Position numbers and translations under genes: made by a program | The notes under the pieces: model-generated | What the model saw: the letters and a program-made list of their open reading frames with translations, nothing else | What the model was told of the DNA's origin: nothing | The model's database searches: none | Part shown: positions 46,010 to 54,046 of the stretch, one piece after another | How positions within the stretch are numbered: position 1 is the stretch's first letter | Layout: the number at the start of each line of letters is the position of its first letter | NCBI RefSeq assembly: GCF_018155095.1 | Contig: NZ_NAAI01000004.1 | Coordinates: forward strand, 1-64,000 | From: Bartonella queenslandensis | GTDB taxonomy: Bacteria > Pseudomonadota > Alphaproteobacteria > Rhizobiales > Rhizobiaceae | Direction: 5' to 3' | DNA: 64,000 nt

Positions 46010-46924
46010 ATGTTGAAGCGTGCAAACGTATATAAATACGGGAGTATATTCCTTACATTAATTGGAATAGTGATTATGTTCCTTAATTGGAAGGTATGCT
46101 TAAATTGGATAGAACAACACCCTACCCTTTTTTCTGCACTTTCTTCGGTTGGTGCTTTATTATCCGCAATTTTTTCTTTTCGTTCTATTAAACAGACATT
46201 GAATTTAAGAAATGAAGATCGAATAGAAGCTGCAAAATTGAGAAGAGAAGATCGAATAGAAGCTGCAAAGTTTAGAAGAGAAGACCGAGAAAAATTTGAA
46301 ACAGAATTAGCCAATGCCGTGGACATAGCTAAATCAACTAAACAACAAGCAATATCAATGGAAAAGCTTGCCACAGTTCTGGAAAAACAATTAGAAATTT
46401 TAGAAGAAAAAAAGCTCCGTGTTATCCCACAAAATTCATGGATGTGTGATAATCCAAATGGTATTGGTCTATTAATTAATATATCTCTAAACATTACAAA
46501 TCCTACAAAACAAACAATTAAAATTAACTCCATCAGTATAAATGATAACAGTCCTTTTATCTTTATATCTGCATGCTATCGTGAACTTGTCTATTTCCCA
46601 CACTCGCTAGGAACACTACGTCACATCCATCCAAAACAGGCAAAATACTTATGCTTACAAAGACCTAAAGTCACACCTCCAATATATGGAAATATTGATC
46701 CATTTAGCCTTAAACCTTCTTGCACATTAGTATTAATTCTTACTGTTTTTCCCAAGGACAAAAACACAAAAATTCCTCTAATATTTACTATGGAACACAC
46801 TGCCATAGATCCCTTAAATCCATCAGAAAAAGTGAATTTTTGCCCCGAGTATTTTTATGATTTTAAACCAGAGTCAAAATTATTACAGGCATTTAATTCA
46901 TCCCTCTATGGTTTTCCCAGGTAA
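46010..46924 (+). CDS. Membrane-anchored coiled-coil protein, reversed within the early operon
   Basis: A 304-aa protein on the plus strand amid minus-strand genes. Two hydrophobic segments come first (residues 12-26, SIFLTLIGIVIMFLN; and 41-56, LFSALSSVGALLSAIF). A charged coiled coil with an exact-type 11-residue repeat (EDRIEAAKLRR, EDRIEAAKFRR, EDREKFE) follows, then a 160-residue beta-rich cytosolic-type domain. Its orientation and isolation suggest an independently expressed lysogenic gene (moron), perhaps for exclusion of other phages. The ribosome site is weak. The antisense open frame was rejected. Confidence 0.65.
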   Translation: MLKRANVYKYGSIFLTLIGIVIMFLNWKVCLNWIEQHPTLFSALSSVGALLSAIFSFRSIKQTLNLRNEDRIEAAKLRREDRIEAAKFRREDREKFETELANAVDIAKSTKQQAISMEKLATVLEKQLEILEEKKLRVIPQNSWMCDNPNGIGLLINISLNITNPTKQTIKINSISINDNSPFIFISACYRELVYFPHSLGTLRHIHPKQAKYLCLQRPKVTPPIYGNIDPFSLKPSCTLVLILTVFPKDKNTKIPLIFTMEHTAIDPLNPSEKVNFCPEYFYDFKPESKLLQAFNSSLYGFPR

Positions 46925-47506
46925 GAAATAACGCTGCTGTTCTTCAGGACTTTTTTTAGCAAGCTCTTCCCATGTCATTGGCTTTCGTCCTAATAAATTG
47001 CCTAATAAATTTTGTGCTCTTGGCCAGTAATAGCATTGTGCAAGTGTAACGGTATTTTGTGGTATAAACCATTCTTCAAAGGCTCTAACAACTTTAATTG
47101 CTTGAATCTTTGTCTGCTCATCCCTCATTAATTGTTGCAATAATTCCTGCGATCTATCTTCTTGTTCATCTGTAATGGGATTTAGTTCTATAAACTCTCT
47201 TACAAGCGCACAAACAACTTTAGAGGCTTGAAGATTTTCATAAATATTTTCATATGACGTCAAACATTCTTGCTCTTTAAAGTTCTGCTGTAAACGTTCT
47301 TGCACTTCTCCTTGTAATTCTTGCAATTCTTTAATTTTTTTATCATTTTCTGCTAATTGTCCCTCCATCAATGTTCGTTGGGACTCTATTAACTCATCTC
47401 TTAATTCTATCTCTTTTGCCAGTTTAGAAGCTTTGAAATAATAGTAGAAAGCCAAAGTTATTGCTAAAATCACTGCAACATTATCTAATATCGTTGTATC
47501 TTCCAT
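46898..47506 (-). CDS. Membrane-anchored coiled-coil early protein
   Basis: A 202-aa protein: N-terminal membrane span (residues 7-22, LDNVAVILAITLAFYYYF), then a long coiled coil (IELRDELIESQRTLMEGQLAENDKK, in part) and a helical C-terminal domain ending PEEQQRYFLPGKTIEG. ATG 47506 is preceded by GAGGAGA. Its 3' end overlaps convergently by 27 bp with the plus-strand membrane gene. No family recognised. Confidence 0.6.
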   Translation of the reverse strand: MEDTTILDNVAVILAITLAFYYYFKASKLAKEIELRDELIESQRTLMEGQLAENDKKIKELQELQGEVQERLQQNFKEQECLTSYENIYENLQASKVVCALVREFIELNPITDEQEDRSQELLQQLMRDEQTKIQAIKVVRAFEEWFIPQNTVTLAQCYYWPRAQNLLGNLLGRKPMTWEELAKKSPEEQQRYFLPGKTIEG

Positions 47507-47514
47507 CTCTCTCC

Positions 47515-47931
47515 TCACTTACTTTTCTTCTTATTTTTATGAGAATTTTCTTTTACAGATTCACCACGCTGCTTAAGCTCGTCTTTAAGCCTCTCAATTT
47601 GTTCATCACGGGATTGAACTTCTGCTATGAGTTTATCTATAGTTGCATTTTTTCGTTGTAATGTTTTTCTGTACTCTTCTATATTTTGTTTAAGTTCTTT
47701 AATTTCCTCTTCATATTTTTCTACATTCTCATCATATCCACTAATGATCTCTCTAATTTCTTCGCGTTCTTTTTCTAAAGCCCTAGCTGCAAATTCTTCA
47801 TCTTCAATCTCCTTTTTAAGCGCCTTAACCTTTTCGCTATAATTCAAAGCACAAAGCAACGACATCCCACTAAAAAGCAAAGAACCAAGCGTCACACATA
47901 CAACTATCAATACCACTTCACTTAATCCCAT
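47515..47931 (-). CDS. Membrane-anchored coiled-coil early protein, upstream partner
   Basis: A 138-aa protein with one N-terminal span (VVLIVVCVTLGSLLFSGMSLLCAL) and an almost uninterrupted Glu/Lys-rich coiled coil, ending in a basic tail (ENSHKNKKKSK). ATG 47931 has AGGAGAT at good spacing. It follows the cro-like gene by 10 bp and precedes the next membrane gene by 8 bp. The layout (span plus coiled coil) is the same in both neighbours. Confidence 0.6.
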   Translation of the reverse strand: MGLSEVVLIVVCVTLGSLLFSGMSLLCALNYSEKVKALKKEIEDEEFAARALEKEREEIREIISGYDENVEKYEEEIKELKQNIEEYRKTLQRKNATIDKLIAEVQSRDEQIERLKDELKQRGESVKENSHKNKKKSK

Positions 47932-47941
47932 TTTGATCTCC

Positions 47942-48223
47942 TTAAGGCTGCAAAGTCTCGCCGGTGTGATCAACAACGCGGCTCTTGCAAATTTTCGACA
48001 ATGGGGGGCGTTGCTCTTGCATTAATGACTGCAAACGCTCGGGATAAAAAAAATCTTCGGGGCGCAAATCTATCTCATGATCACGCGCATAGGTTAATAA
48101 TTTTTGTTGGTGCTTTGCTGGTATAAAATCATGCCATCTAGAAACAGATGACACATCTCTTTGCACTATAGCTGCTACAGTTTTTAAGCCACCTAAATAT
48201 TTTATAATTAATCTCGCAGGCAT
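47942..48223 (-). CDS. Cro-like / YdaS-like DNA-binding protein
   Basis: A 93-aa protein with a helix-turn-helix in the first 45 residues (IIKYLGGLKTVAAIVQRDVSSVSRWHDFIP), resembling YdaS/Cro regulators, and the YDxxLRPEDFF-like HEIDLRPEDFFYPE typical of that group. ATG 48223 follows GGAGAT. It is divergent from the cI-like gene across 113 bp and is the first gene of the leftward early operon. It should favour lytic growth. Confidence 0.8.
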   Translation of the reverse strand: MPARLIIKYLGGLKTVAAIVQRDVSSVSRWHDFIPAKHQQKLLTYARDHEIDLRPEDFFYPERLQSLMQEQRPPLSKICKSRVVDHTGETLQP

Positions 48224-48246
48224 ATGTAATCTCCATAACAGTGCAA

Positions 48247-48296
48247 TAAATAATTGCACTTTTTACATATGTCAACAAAAAATGCACCTTTCACAT
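48247..48296 (-). promoter_or_regulatory. Leftward early promoter with operators
   Basis: On the minus strand TTGACA (48270-48275) and TATTTA (48247-48252) are spaced by 17 bp. The operator word TGCACTTTTTACAT (48255-48268, plus strand) fills the spacer, and a variant TGCACCTTTCACAT lies at 48283-48296. The repressor bound there would block the promoter. Confidence 0.7.
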
Positions 48297-48336
48297 TTTT
48301 TGCATTTTACGTATTTTTAGGGATAATATTTAGATT

Positions 48337-48666
48337 ATGAGTAGCAATATTGAAAAAAGTATCCAACAATGGCTAGAAAAAAAATTATATGAGCGCGGAC
48401 ACGGCGCCCAAATAGAGCTAGCTGCCTACTTGGGAACCCATCAATCTACTATAAGCAGAATGATTAATCCTTACAAAAATGGAAAATCAAGAAGCATAAG
48501 TATTGGGGAATTAGTTAAAATAGCGGAGTTTTTTAACGAGCCCCCCCCAAATTTCTTCAATGATGTTGATCAAGAATTTATGAATTTTTATCGTGATCTT
48601 TCTGAAGAAAACAAGAAGTCTGTGATTTCATATATTGAGTTTTTAAGGCAATCAAAAGATAAGTAA
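48337..48666 (+). CDS. Short cI-like repressor (XRE family)
   Basis: A 109-aa protein with a full XRE helix-turn-helix (GAQIELAAYLGTHQSTISRMINPYKNG, SISIGELVKIAEFF) and a short C-terminal helical tail. It has no S24 peptidase domain, so RecA-stimulated self-cleavage as in lambda CI is not expected. Divergent from the cro-like gene and flanked on both sides by the same operator word, it is the best candidate for the immunity repressor. Confidence 0.82.
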   Translation: MSSNIEKSIQQWLEKKLYERGHGAQIELAAYLGTHQSTISRMINPYKNGKSRSISIGELVKIAEFFNEPPPNFFNDVDQEFMNFYRDLSEENKKSVISYIEFLRQSKDK

Positions 48667-48790
48667 TAGTTTCTTTTTCTTTCTGAGAAAACCCTTTTAA
48701 AAGATTAAAATCTTGTTCCGCTATTTGCATTTTGTATCTCCATAAATTGTGGATAGTGCATTTTAAAAAAAAACATACCTAACATAAATA

Positions 48791-48838
48791 TGCACTTTTT
48801 ACATTTTTATGTTGACACTTGCACTTTTTACATATATT
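48791..48838 (+). promoter_or_regulatory. Rightward early promoter with two operators
   Basis: Exact TGCACTTTTTACAT copies at 48791-48804 and 48820-48833 flank and overlap TTGACA (48812-48817), with a -10-like TATATT/TATTCA at 48833-48840. It would drive the acidic protein, antirepressor and downstream early genes. It uses the same word as the leftward promoter, giving a paired OL/OR arrangement. Confidence 0.68.
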
Positions 48839-48890
48839 CACTCCATATCTTAGAAAATAACTTTTGCCAATAGGCTGTATGGAGGCGTTT

Positions 48891-49250
48891 ATGGAAAAAC
48901 CAGTGCTTATAAATTCTGATGAAATTTTACTAGTTTCCTGCGATGATGATCAAAACATTGCAGAGTCTGGACCGCTTGATGCGAGCCAAATTCTAAGCAT
49001 TGTTGATGGGGTAGATGATGTTATACAAATCTTTCGTATAAATCCTTCTGAAAAGAGTTGTGAAGACATTTCTGAAGAGATTGCAGAAGCATATGTAGAA
49101 AAAAATATCGAACATCTCGATGAGAATAGTAATGTTCATGACTTTGTTCGCGAAAGTGTTTCTTACAATGACCTTTTAGATGATTTAGCAAAAGAAAAAT
49201 ATAATGATGAGGTCTATGGTACCTATGAAGAACAGAACCGTTATCCTTGA
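48891..49250 (+). CDS. Very acidic small early protein
   Basis: A 119-aa protein, MEKPVLINSDEILLVSCDDD, in which Asp and Glu outnumber Lys and Arg by roughly three to one. There are acidic clusters (KSCEDISEEIAEAYVEKN, YNDLLDDLAKEKYNDE). GGAGG lies 5 bp before ATG 48891; upstream ATG codons are less well placed. First gene of the rightward early operon, a position where phages often encode host take-over or DNA-mimic proteins. No family recognised. Confidence 0.65.
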   Translation: MEKPVLINSDEILLVSCDDDQNIAESGPLDASQILSIVDGVDDVIQIFRINPSEKSCEDISEEIAEAYVEKNIEHLDENSNVHDFVRESVSYNDLLDDLAKEKYNDEVYGTYEEQNRYP

Positions 49251-49330
49251 GATGTGCTTTAAAAACTATGAAGGGCGTTTTTAAGAGCGCCCCCTCTTTC
49301 CTCTTATTAAATATCGGACGGAGTAAACTT

Positions 49331-50092
49331 ATGGATAATCCTATTGCTATTACAAATAACACGGTTAACGGAGAAGACGTTCAAACAGTCAATGCTCGTG
49401 ATTTGCACGCATTCTTAGAAGCAAAACGAGACTTTTCCAATTGGATTAAGGACCGTATTAGCAGATACAATTTTATAGAAGGACAAGACTTTGTAAAAAC
49501 ACAAGATTTGCGGTCACCAAATTTGGCGAGCGCAAAATCTAGATCTGTTATTGCAATTAATTATCATCTCACCTTGGAAATGGCAAAAGAACTTTCCATG
49601 GTAGAGCGTAATGAAAAAGGAAAACAAGCTCGTTTATACTTTATCGAGTGCGAGCGGCGTGCAAAGCAGGCACTAACACTACAACAAATCGACTATTCAA
49701 GTCCAAAAGCTATGATGGGCTTTTTGAATTACCTACAAAGTCAAATAGATCAACAAGATACTATCATTGAATATTTAAAACCAAAAGCAATGGCTTTGGA
49801 AAGCTTGCAACGCGCTGATGGGCTCTTCGGTCTTACTGAAGCTGCTAAAATTCTCGAAATTCAACCAAAACAGTTCATTCAGTTCCTACAGAAAAAAGGA
49901 TGGGTGTATCGACGCACTTTCGGGGCTCCTTTGTTACCTTATCAAGATAAAATCCAAAAAGGACTTATGGATTGTCCTACACACACCATTCAAACAACAG
50001 AAGGTACAGAAAAGGTCGTACCAGCTGCTAAAATTACAACAAAAGGCATGGGGCTGCTGTCTCAAGAATTTAAACGACAAAACATGCATTAA
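49331..50092 (+). CDS. Phage antirepressor (AntA N-terminus, KilAC C-terminus)
   Basis: A 253-aa protein. Residues 15-110 match the AntA/AntB pattern (VNARDLHAFLEAKRDFSNWIKDRI, LTLEMAKELSMVERNEKGKQAR). Residues 150-253 match the KilAC domain (GLFGLTEAAKILEIQPKQFIQFLQKKGWVYRR, AKITTKGMGLLSQEF). Such proteins inactivate phage repressors. Since the repressor here seems unable to self-cleave, this gene may be the induction switch. GGAG precedes ATG 49331. Confidence 0.88.
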   Translation: MDNPIAITNNTVNGEDVQTVNARDLHAFLEAKRDFSNWIKDRISRYNFIEGQDFVKTQDLRSPNLASAKSRSVIAINYHLTLEMAKELSMVERNEKGKQARLYFIECERRAKQALTLQQIDYSSPKAMMGFLNYLQSQIDQQDTIIEYLKPKAMALESLQRADGLFGLTEAAKILEIQPKQFIQFLQKKGWVYRRTFGAPLLPYQDKIQKGLMDCPTHTIQTTEGTEKVVPAAKITTKGMGLLSQEFKRQNMH

Positions 50093-50104
50093 AGGCAATA
50101 AACC

Positions 50105-50506
50105 ATGGAAAAGAAGTACGAACTTACTGATGAGAAAGCTGAGTTTAAAGGGGTAACTCTTCACCGTATCCGAGCTTTAAGAGACTTTGGAGTTATTAAA
50201 AAAGGTAATTTAGGCGGCTTTATAGAACATGAAAACAACCTATCGCATCATGGTAATTGCTGGGTAGGTGGTAATGCATTCGTCTTATCTTGTGCTTGCG
50301 TTTACGATAATGCTCAAGTTTATGATGATGCTGAAGTTTATGGTAGTGCACGAATTAAACATAATGCACATGTTTACGGTTTTGCCGAAATTTATGGAAT
50401 GGCAACGGTTTCCGGTAATGCACGTATTTATGGTGACGCAAAAATTTATCGTGATGCGGATATTGATGGCGATAATATCATGTCCACTGGAGAAAAAGCA
50501 TGGTGA
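50105..50506 (+). CDS. Hexapeptide-repeat beta-helix protein, family member 3
   Basis: A 133-aa member, shortest of the family: KKYELTDEKAEF, LHRIRALRDFGVIKKGNLGGFIEHENNLSHHGNCWVGG. About ten hexapeptides (VYDNAQVYDDAEVYGSA) follow, then MSTGEKAW. It starts 12 bp after the antirepressor and its end overlaps the next member by 7 bp, so they are translationally coupled. Confidence 0.78.
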   Translation: MEKKYELTDEKAEFKGVTLHRIRALRDFGVIKKGNLGGFIEHENNLSHHGNCWVGGNAFVLSCACVYDNAQVYDDAEVYGSARIKHNAHVYGFAEIYGMATVSGNARIYGDAKIYRDADIDGDNIMSTGEKAW

Positions 50507-51039
50507 AAAAATACGAACTGACTGATGAGACAATCGAAGTTAATAGACATACTCTACACCGCATACGTGCCTTAAAAGATTTTGGATATGTCAAAAAAGG
50601 TGACCTTGGCGGTTTTATTGAAAAGGAAGGCAATCTTAGTCATGGGGGCGATTGTTGGGTTGGAGATTATGCTAGGGTTTATGATAATGCTCGTGTTTAT
50701 CAAAATGCACATATTTCCGGTTATGCCTATGTTTATGGTGATGCGCGGGTTTATGGGAATGCACAAGTTTCTGGTGAAGCATACGTTTACAATTATGCGG
50801 AAATTTACGGTGATGCATTAGTTTACGGTGACACTAAAGTTTTTGATCATGCACATGTTTATGGCAATTCTCATGTTTATGATGAAGCATGCATTTACGA
50901 TAGGGCAAGCGTTTATGGAAATGCAAAAGTTGGTGGTAATACACACATTTACGGAAATGTAAAAATTTATGGTAATGCGGATTTACTTTGTGAAGATTGG
51001 ATTGGCGGCAATAGCAGAATATCCACTGGAGCAAACTAA
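50500..51039 (+). CDS. Hexapeptide-repeat beta-helix protein, family member 4
   Basis: A 179-aa member: KKYELTDETIEVNRHTLHRIRALKDFG, LGGFIEKEGNLSHGGDCWVGD. An unbroken run of about 17 hexapeptides comes next (VYDNARVYQNAHISGYAYVYGDA), then ISTGAN. The N-terminal 70 residues are nearly the same as member 5. Stop and next start overlap as TAATG. Confidence 0.78.
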   Translation: MVKKYELTDETIEVNRHTLHRIRALKDFGYVKKGDLGGFIEKEGNLSHGGDCWVGDYARVYDNARVYQNAHISGYAYVYGDARVYGNAQVSGEAYVYNYAEIYGDALVYGDTKVFDHAHVYGNSHVYDEACIYDRASVYGNAKVGGNTHIYGNVKIYGNADLLCEDWIGGNSRISTGAN

Positions 51040-51653
51040 TGAAAAAAAAATACGAACTGACTGATGAGACAATCGAAGTTGATAGACATACTCTACACCG
51101 CATACGTGCATTAAAAGACTTTGGTGATGTAAAAGAAGGTGATCTTGGAGGTTTCATAGAAAAAGAAAGCAACCTATCCCATGATGGTAATTGTTGGGTT
51201 GGTGGTGAGGCAAAAATTTATGGTTATGCCAAGATTTTTGGTGATGCCAAGGTTTATGGAAATGCTCGTGCTGGTGGTTTTGCAAGAGTTTATGATAAAG
51301 CCAATGTTTTTGGTGAAGCTTATATTGATGGCATTTCTGATATTTACGAAAACGCATGCGTTTTTGGTAGTGCATCTGTTACCGGAGAAGCCAATATTTT
51401 TGGTAATGCGCAGATCTTTGGACATGCTCGTGTTTTTGCCAGTGCACAAATCTACGGAAATGCAAGCGTTTATGATACGGCATTTATCAGTGGAAAAGCT
51501 AAAATTTATGGAAACGCTAAAATTTATGACTCCCCACTTATTTCTATCAGAGCAAAAGTTGGGGGAGATGCCGTCATATGTGGTGATGCATTTATTCAAG
51601 GAAACACAGAAATCATCAATGATGAAATTGTTTCAACCGGTGAGAGGAAATAA
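51039..51653 (+). CDS. Hexapeptide-repeat beta-helix protein, family member 5
   Basis: A 204-aa member: KKYELTDETIEVDRHTLHRIRALKDFG, LGGFIEKESNLSHDGNCWVGG. More than 20 hexapeptides follow (IYGYAKIFGDAKVYGNARAGGFA), ending IVSTGERK. Differences from member 4 lie mainly in the number and the variable positions of the repeats, as expected from repeat gain and loss after duplication. Confidence 0.78.
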   Translation: MKKKYELTDETIEVDRHTLHRIRALKDFGDVKEGDLGGFIEKESNLSHDGNCWVGGEAKIYGYAKIFGDAKVYGNARAGGFARVYDKANVFGEAYIDGISDIYENACVFGSASVTGEANIFGNAQIFGHARVFASAQIYGNASVYDTAFISGKAKIYGNAKIYDSPLISIRAKVGGDAVICGDAFIQGNTEIINDEIVSTGERK

Positions 51654-51656
51654 GCC

Positions 51657-52187
51657 ATGGAAAAGAAGTACGAACTGACTGATGAAACAACTTGGATATA
51701 CGGAAATAAGTTAACTTATCGCATTCGTGCATTGAGAGATTTTGGAGATGTAAAGGCTGGTGATTTAGGTGGTTTTGTAGAGCACGAAAGAAACCTCTCG
51801 CATAATGGAAATTGTTGGGTTCGTGGTTTGTCCGCTGTTTATGATGATGCTGTAGTTTGTGATAATGCGATAATTGATGTTGCATCGCAAGTTAGTAAAA
51901 ATGCCAAGGTTTTTGGTAATTCGCAGGTTACCAATGGTGCTAAAGTTTCTGATAATGCACGTATCTACGACAACGCATGTGTTTCCGGTACAGTGATTTA
52001 TGAAAATGCGCAGATTTATGGAAATGCAAAAGCTTGCTGCGGTGCATCTATCTACGGAAATACAAAAATTTACGACAAGGTATTGGTCTGTGGTTATGTA
52101 AATGTTTATGGAGACTTTGAACTTTCTGGACTAGCCATGATTGGCGATAACCGCAAACCTTCAACAGAGGATTACAATCCTTTCTAA
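51657..52187 (+). CDS. Hexapeptide-repeat beta-helix protein, family member 6
   Basis: A 176-aa member, the most divergent of the four rightward copies: KKYELTDETTWIYGNKLTYRIRALRDFG, LGGFVEHERNLSHNGNCWVRG. Its hexapeptides are less regular (VYDDAVVCDNAIIDVAS), and the end is KPSTEDYNPF. It starts 3 bp after member 5 and is followed after 76 bp by recT. Confidence 0.76.
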   Translation: MEKKYELTDETTWIYGNKLTYRIRALRDFGDVKAGDLGGFVEHERNLSHNGNCWVRGLSAVYDDAVVCDNAIIDVASQVSKNAKVFGNSQVTNGAKVSDNARIYDNACVSGTVIYENAQIYGNAKACCGASIYGNTKIYDKVLVCGYVNVYGDFELSGLAMIGDNRKPSTEDYNPF

Positions 52188-52263
52188 CAACCAAACCAAA
52201 CAACTTTTAACACAAGCGTGATTCACGCCACGGGGGAATTGCGCGCAAATCAAGGAAACAATA

Positions 52264-53085
52264 ATGACAAATTCTCCTTTAACAACAATGGCTAGCAAAT
52301 ATGGATTTTCTCATGATCAATTCCGTAAAACAATTATCAAAACTTGTATCAATCATAACTTCTCTGATGAAGAATTCGCTGCTTTTATATCGGTGGCAAA
52401 TACTTATGGGCTTAACCCATTAACAAAAGAAATCTATGCGCTCCCTAAAAGAGGTGGCGGCATTATCCCTGTTGTCTCTATTGATGGCTGGATTAAGATC
52501 ATTAAATCTAATCCTCAATTTGATGGTATGACCTTTCAAGATCAACTCGATAAAAACGGTAATATCATTGCCATTAAATGCGCTATTCGTCTCAAAGGTA
52601 TTCAAGACCCTATCGAAGTCACCGAATATTTAAATGAATGCAAACAAAAAAGTGACACTTGGCAAAAATACCCCGCTCGTATGTTACGTCATAAAGCAAC
52701 TATACAATGCGCTCGCTATGCTTTTGGCTTTTCTGGCATTTATGAAGAAGATGAAGCAGCGCGTATTAATGAAGCAAGCCGGAATACACAAGTACAATTT
52801 GTTTCTCATGCCATGCTCGAACAAATCAAACTGTTAATTAAAGAAACACAAACCAATGAAAATATTCTTCTCTCTTACGCAAATATCGAAAACCTAACAG
52901 ATCTGTCTTGTGAAAAAGCACAAGAGATTTTAGAGCTATTGGAAAAAAAGCAAAATATTCAAAAAGAAAGAGCTCTACAATCTCACCCGCAACAAGAGCA
53001 AATAGACGCGCCTATACAAGATGCCGAATATATTCATATCCAAGATATCGAATATGCACCCACTCAACAACAAACGGCGGTGTGA
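52264..53085 (+). CDS. recT: RecT/Bet-family single-strand annealing protein
   Basis: A 273-aa recombinase. The pattern includes FAAFISVANTYGLNPLTKEIYALPKRGGGIIPVVSIDGWIKII (in pieces), then TWQKYPARMLRHKATIQCARYAFGFSGIYEEDEA, typical of the RecT/Bet fold. The C-terminus is Gln-rich and acidic. It anneals complementary strands made by the exonuclease encoded 1 bp downstream; the pair forms a Red-like system. Confidence 0.92.
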   Translation: MTNSPLTTMASKYGFSHDQFRKTIIKTCINHNFSDEEFAAFISVANTYGLNPLTKEIYALPKRGGGIIPVVSIDGWIKIIKSNPQFDGMTFQDQLDKNGNIIAIKCAIRLKGIQDPIEVTEYLNECKQKSDTWQKYPARMLRHKATIQCARYAFGFSGIYEEDEAARINEASRNTQVQFVSHAMLEQIKLLIKETQTNENILLSYANIENLTDLSCEKAQEILELLEKKQNIQKERALQSHPQQEQIDAPIQDAEYIHIQDIEYAPTQQQTAV

Positions 53086-53086
53086 G

Positions 53087-53710
53087 ATGGAACAAAGAAC
53101 AGCACAATGGTTTCAAGCACGGTTAGGCAAAGTCACCGCTTCAAACGTTTATAACGTCATTAGTAAAACAGCAAAGGGAACTCCTACAAGCAAATATGAA
53201 GATTACAAAATCAAACTTATGACAGAGCGTTTAACGGGTGAAATAAGCCAATCTTATCCAACGCCGGCTATGCAATGGGGCATTGAACATGAAGAAGATG
53301 CTCTAAAAGAATATGCATTCATTTATGATACAGAAATCACTCAATGTGGTTTTATCCAACACCCCACAATCAAAATGGCGGGGGCTAGCCCTGATGGGCT
53401 TATTGATGAAAACGGTTTAATCGAAATCAAATGTCCACAATCAATCAACCATTTACGCTTTTGTATAGATGATGAAATTAAACCAGAATATCATGCGCAA
53501 ATGCAATTCCAAATGGCTTGTACAGAGCGAAAATGGTGTGATTTTATCAGTTATGACCCGCGTTTTGTGGGGGATTCATCTCACTTGCGTATGAAAATCA
53601 AACGCATCTACCGTGATGACAAACAAATTGAACAGATTAATCAAGCCGTCGAAGCTTTTTTAGCAGAAATAGAACAAGAGATACAAAGAATCTCAATAAA
53701 AGCCGCTTGA
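53087..53710 (+). CDS. YqaJ/lambda-type 5'-3' exonuclease
   Basis: A 207-aa nuclease of the PD-(D/E)xK class: EQRTAQWFQARLGKVTAS at the start, MQWGIEHEEDAL, then ASPDGLIDENGLIEIKCPQ with the catalytic Asp and Glu-x-Lys, and EYHAQMQFQMACT. Works with RecT as a double-strand resecting exonuclease. ATG 53087 begins right after the recT stop. Confidence 0.92.
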   Translation: MEQRTAQWFQARLGKVTASNVYNVISKTAKGTPTSKYEDYKIKLMTERLTGEISQSYPTPAMQWGIEHEEDALKEYAFIYDTEITQCGFIQHPTIKMAGASPDGLIDENGLIEIKCPQSINHLRFCIDDEIKPEYHAQMQFQMACTERKWCDFISYDPRFVGDSSHLRMKIKRIYRDDKQIEQINQAVEAFLAEIEQEIQRISIKAA

Positions 53711-53819
53711 AACTATGGGGGTGCTTATCCTCACCAATGCCTCCTAGCACCCCCACCCTTTCCTAACAATTTTAATCAATTCATGATTTACCTTGCGTTT
53801 CAATGTAGGGAGAAGAGAT

Positions 53820-54038
53820 ATGGCACCTCGTAAAGCTATCATAACGCAAGCAGACATTGCACGCGCTTTAAGAGAAGCAAAAAAGCAAGGCTGCGAACTC
53901 ATAGAAATCAAACCTACCGGTGAACTGCTTATCTATCTTAAAGCAGATATTCCAAGACTAAATTCCGTTAGCCACCCAGACACACTTTTAGATTTGTCAA
54001 AGAATGAATATTACGAAATCGCACTCTCTAAGATGTAA
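53820..54038 (+). CDS. Small protein upstream of the integrase
   Basis: A 72-aa protein: MAPRKAIITQADIARALREAKKQG, then ELIEIKPTGELLIYLKAD. The start 53820 follows GGGAGAAG. It ends 8 bp before the integrase start. A helix-then-strand layout and position suggest an excisionase or integrase partner, but no family was recognised. Confidence 0.6.
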   Translation: MAPRKAIITQADIARALREAKKQGCELIEIKPTGELLIYLKADIPRLNSVSHPDTLLDLSKNEYYEIALSKM

Positions 54039-54046
54039 AATTGATC

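Noticed and set aside
45943-46533. 196-codon minus-strand frame opposite the plus-strand membrane gene
   Set aside because: It is antisense to a longer frame with membrane spans and a repeat-containing coiled coil; its amino acid make-up (Ser/Asn/Leu-rich) is typical of a shadow frame.
50268-51885. Several His/Met/Ile-rich frames on both strands over the beta-helix genes
   Set aside because: They are periodic because the hexapeptide-coding DNA is periodic; the N-terminal modules identify the true frame.
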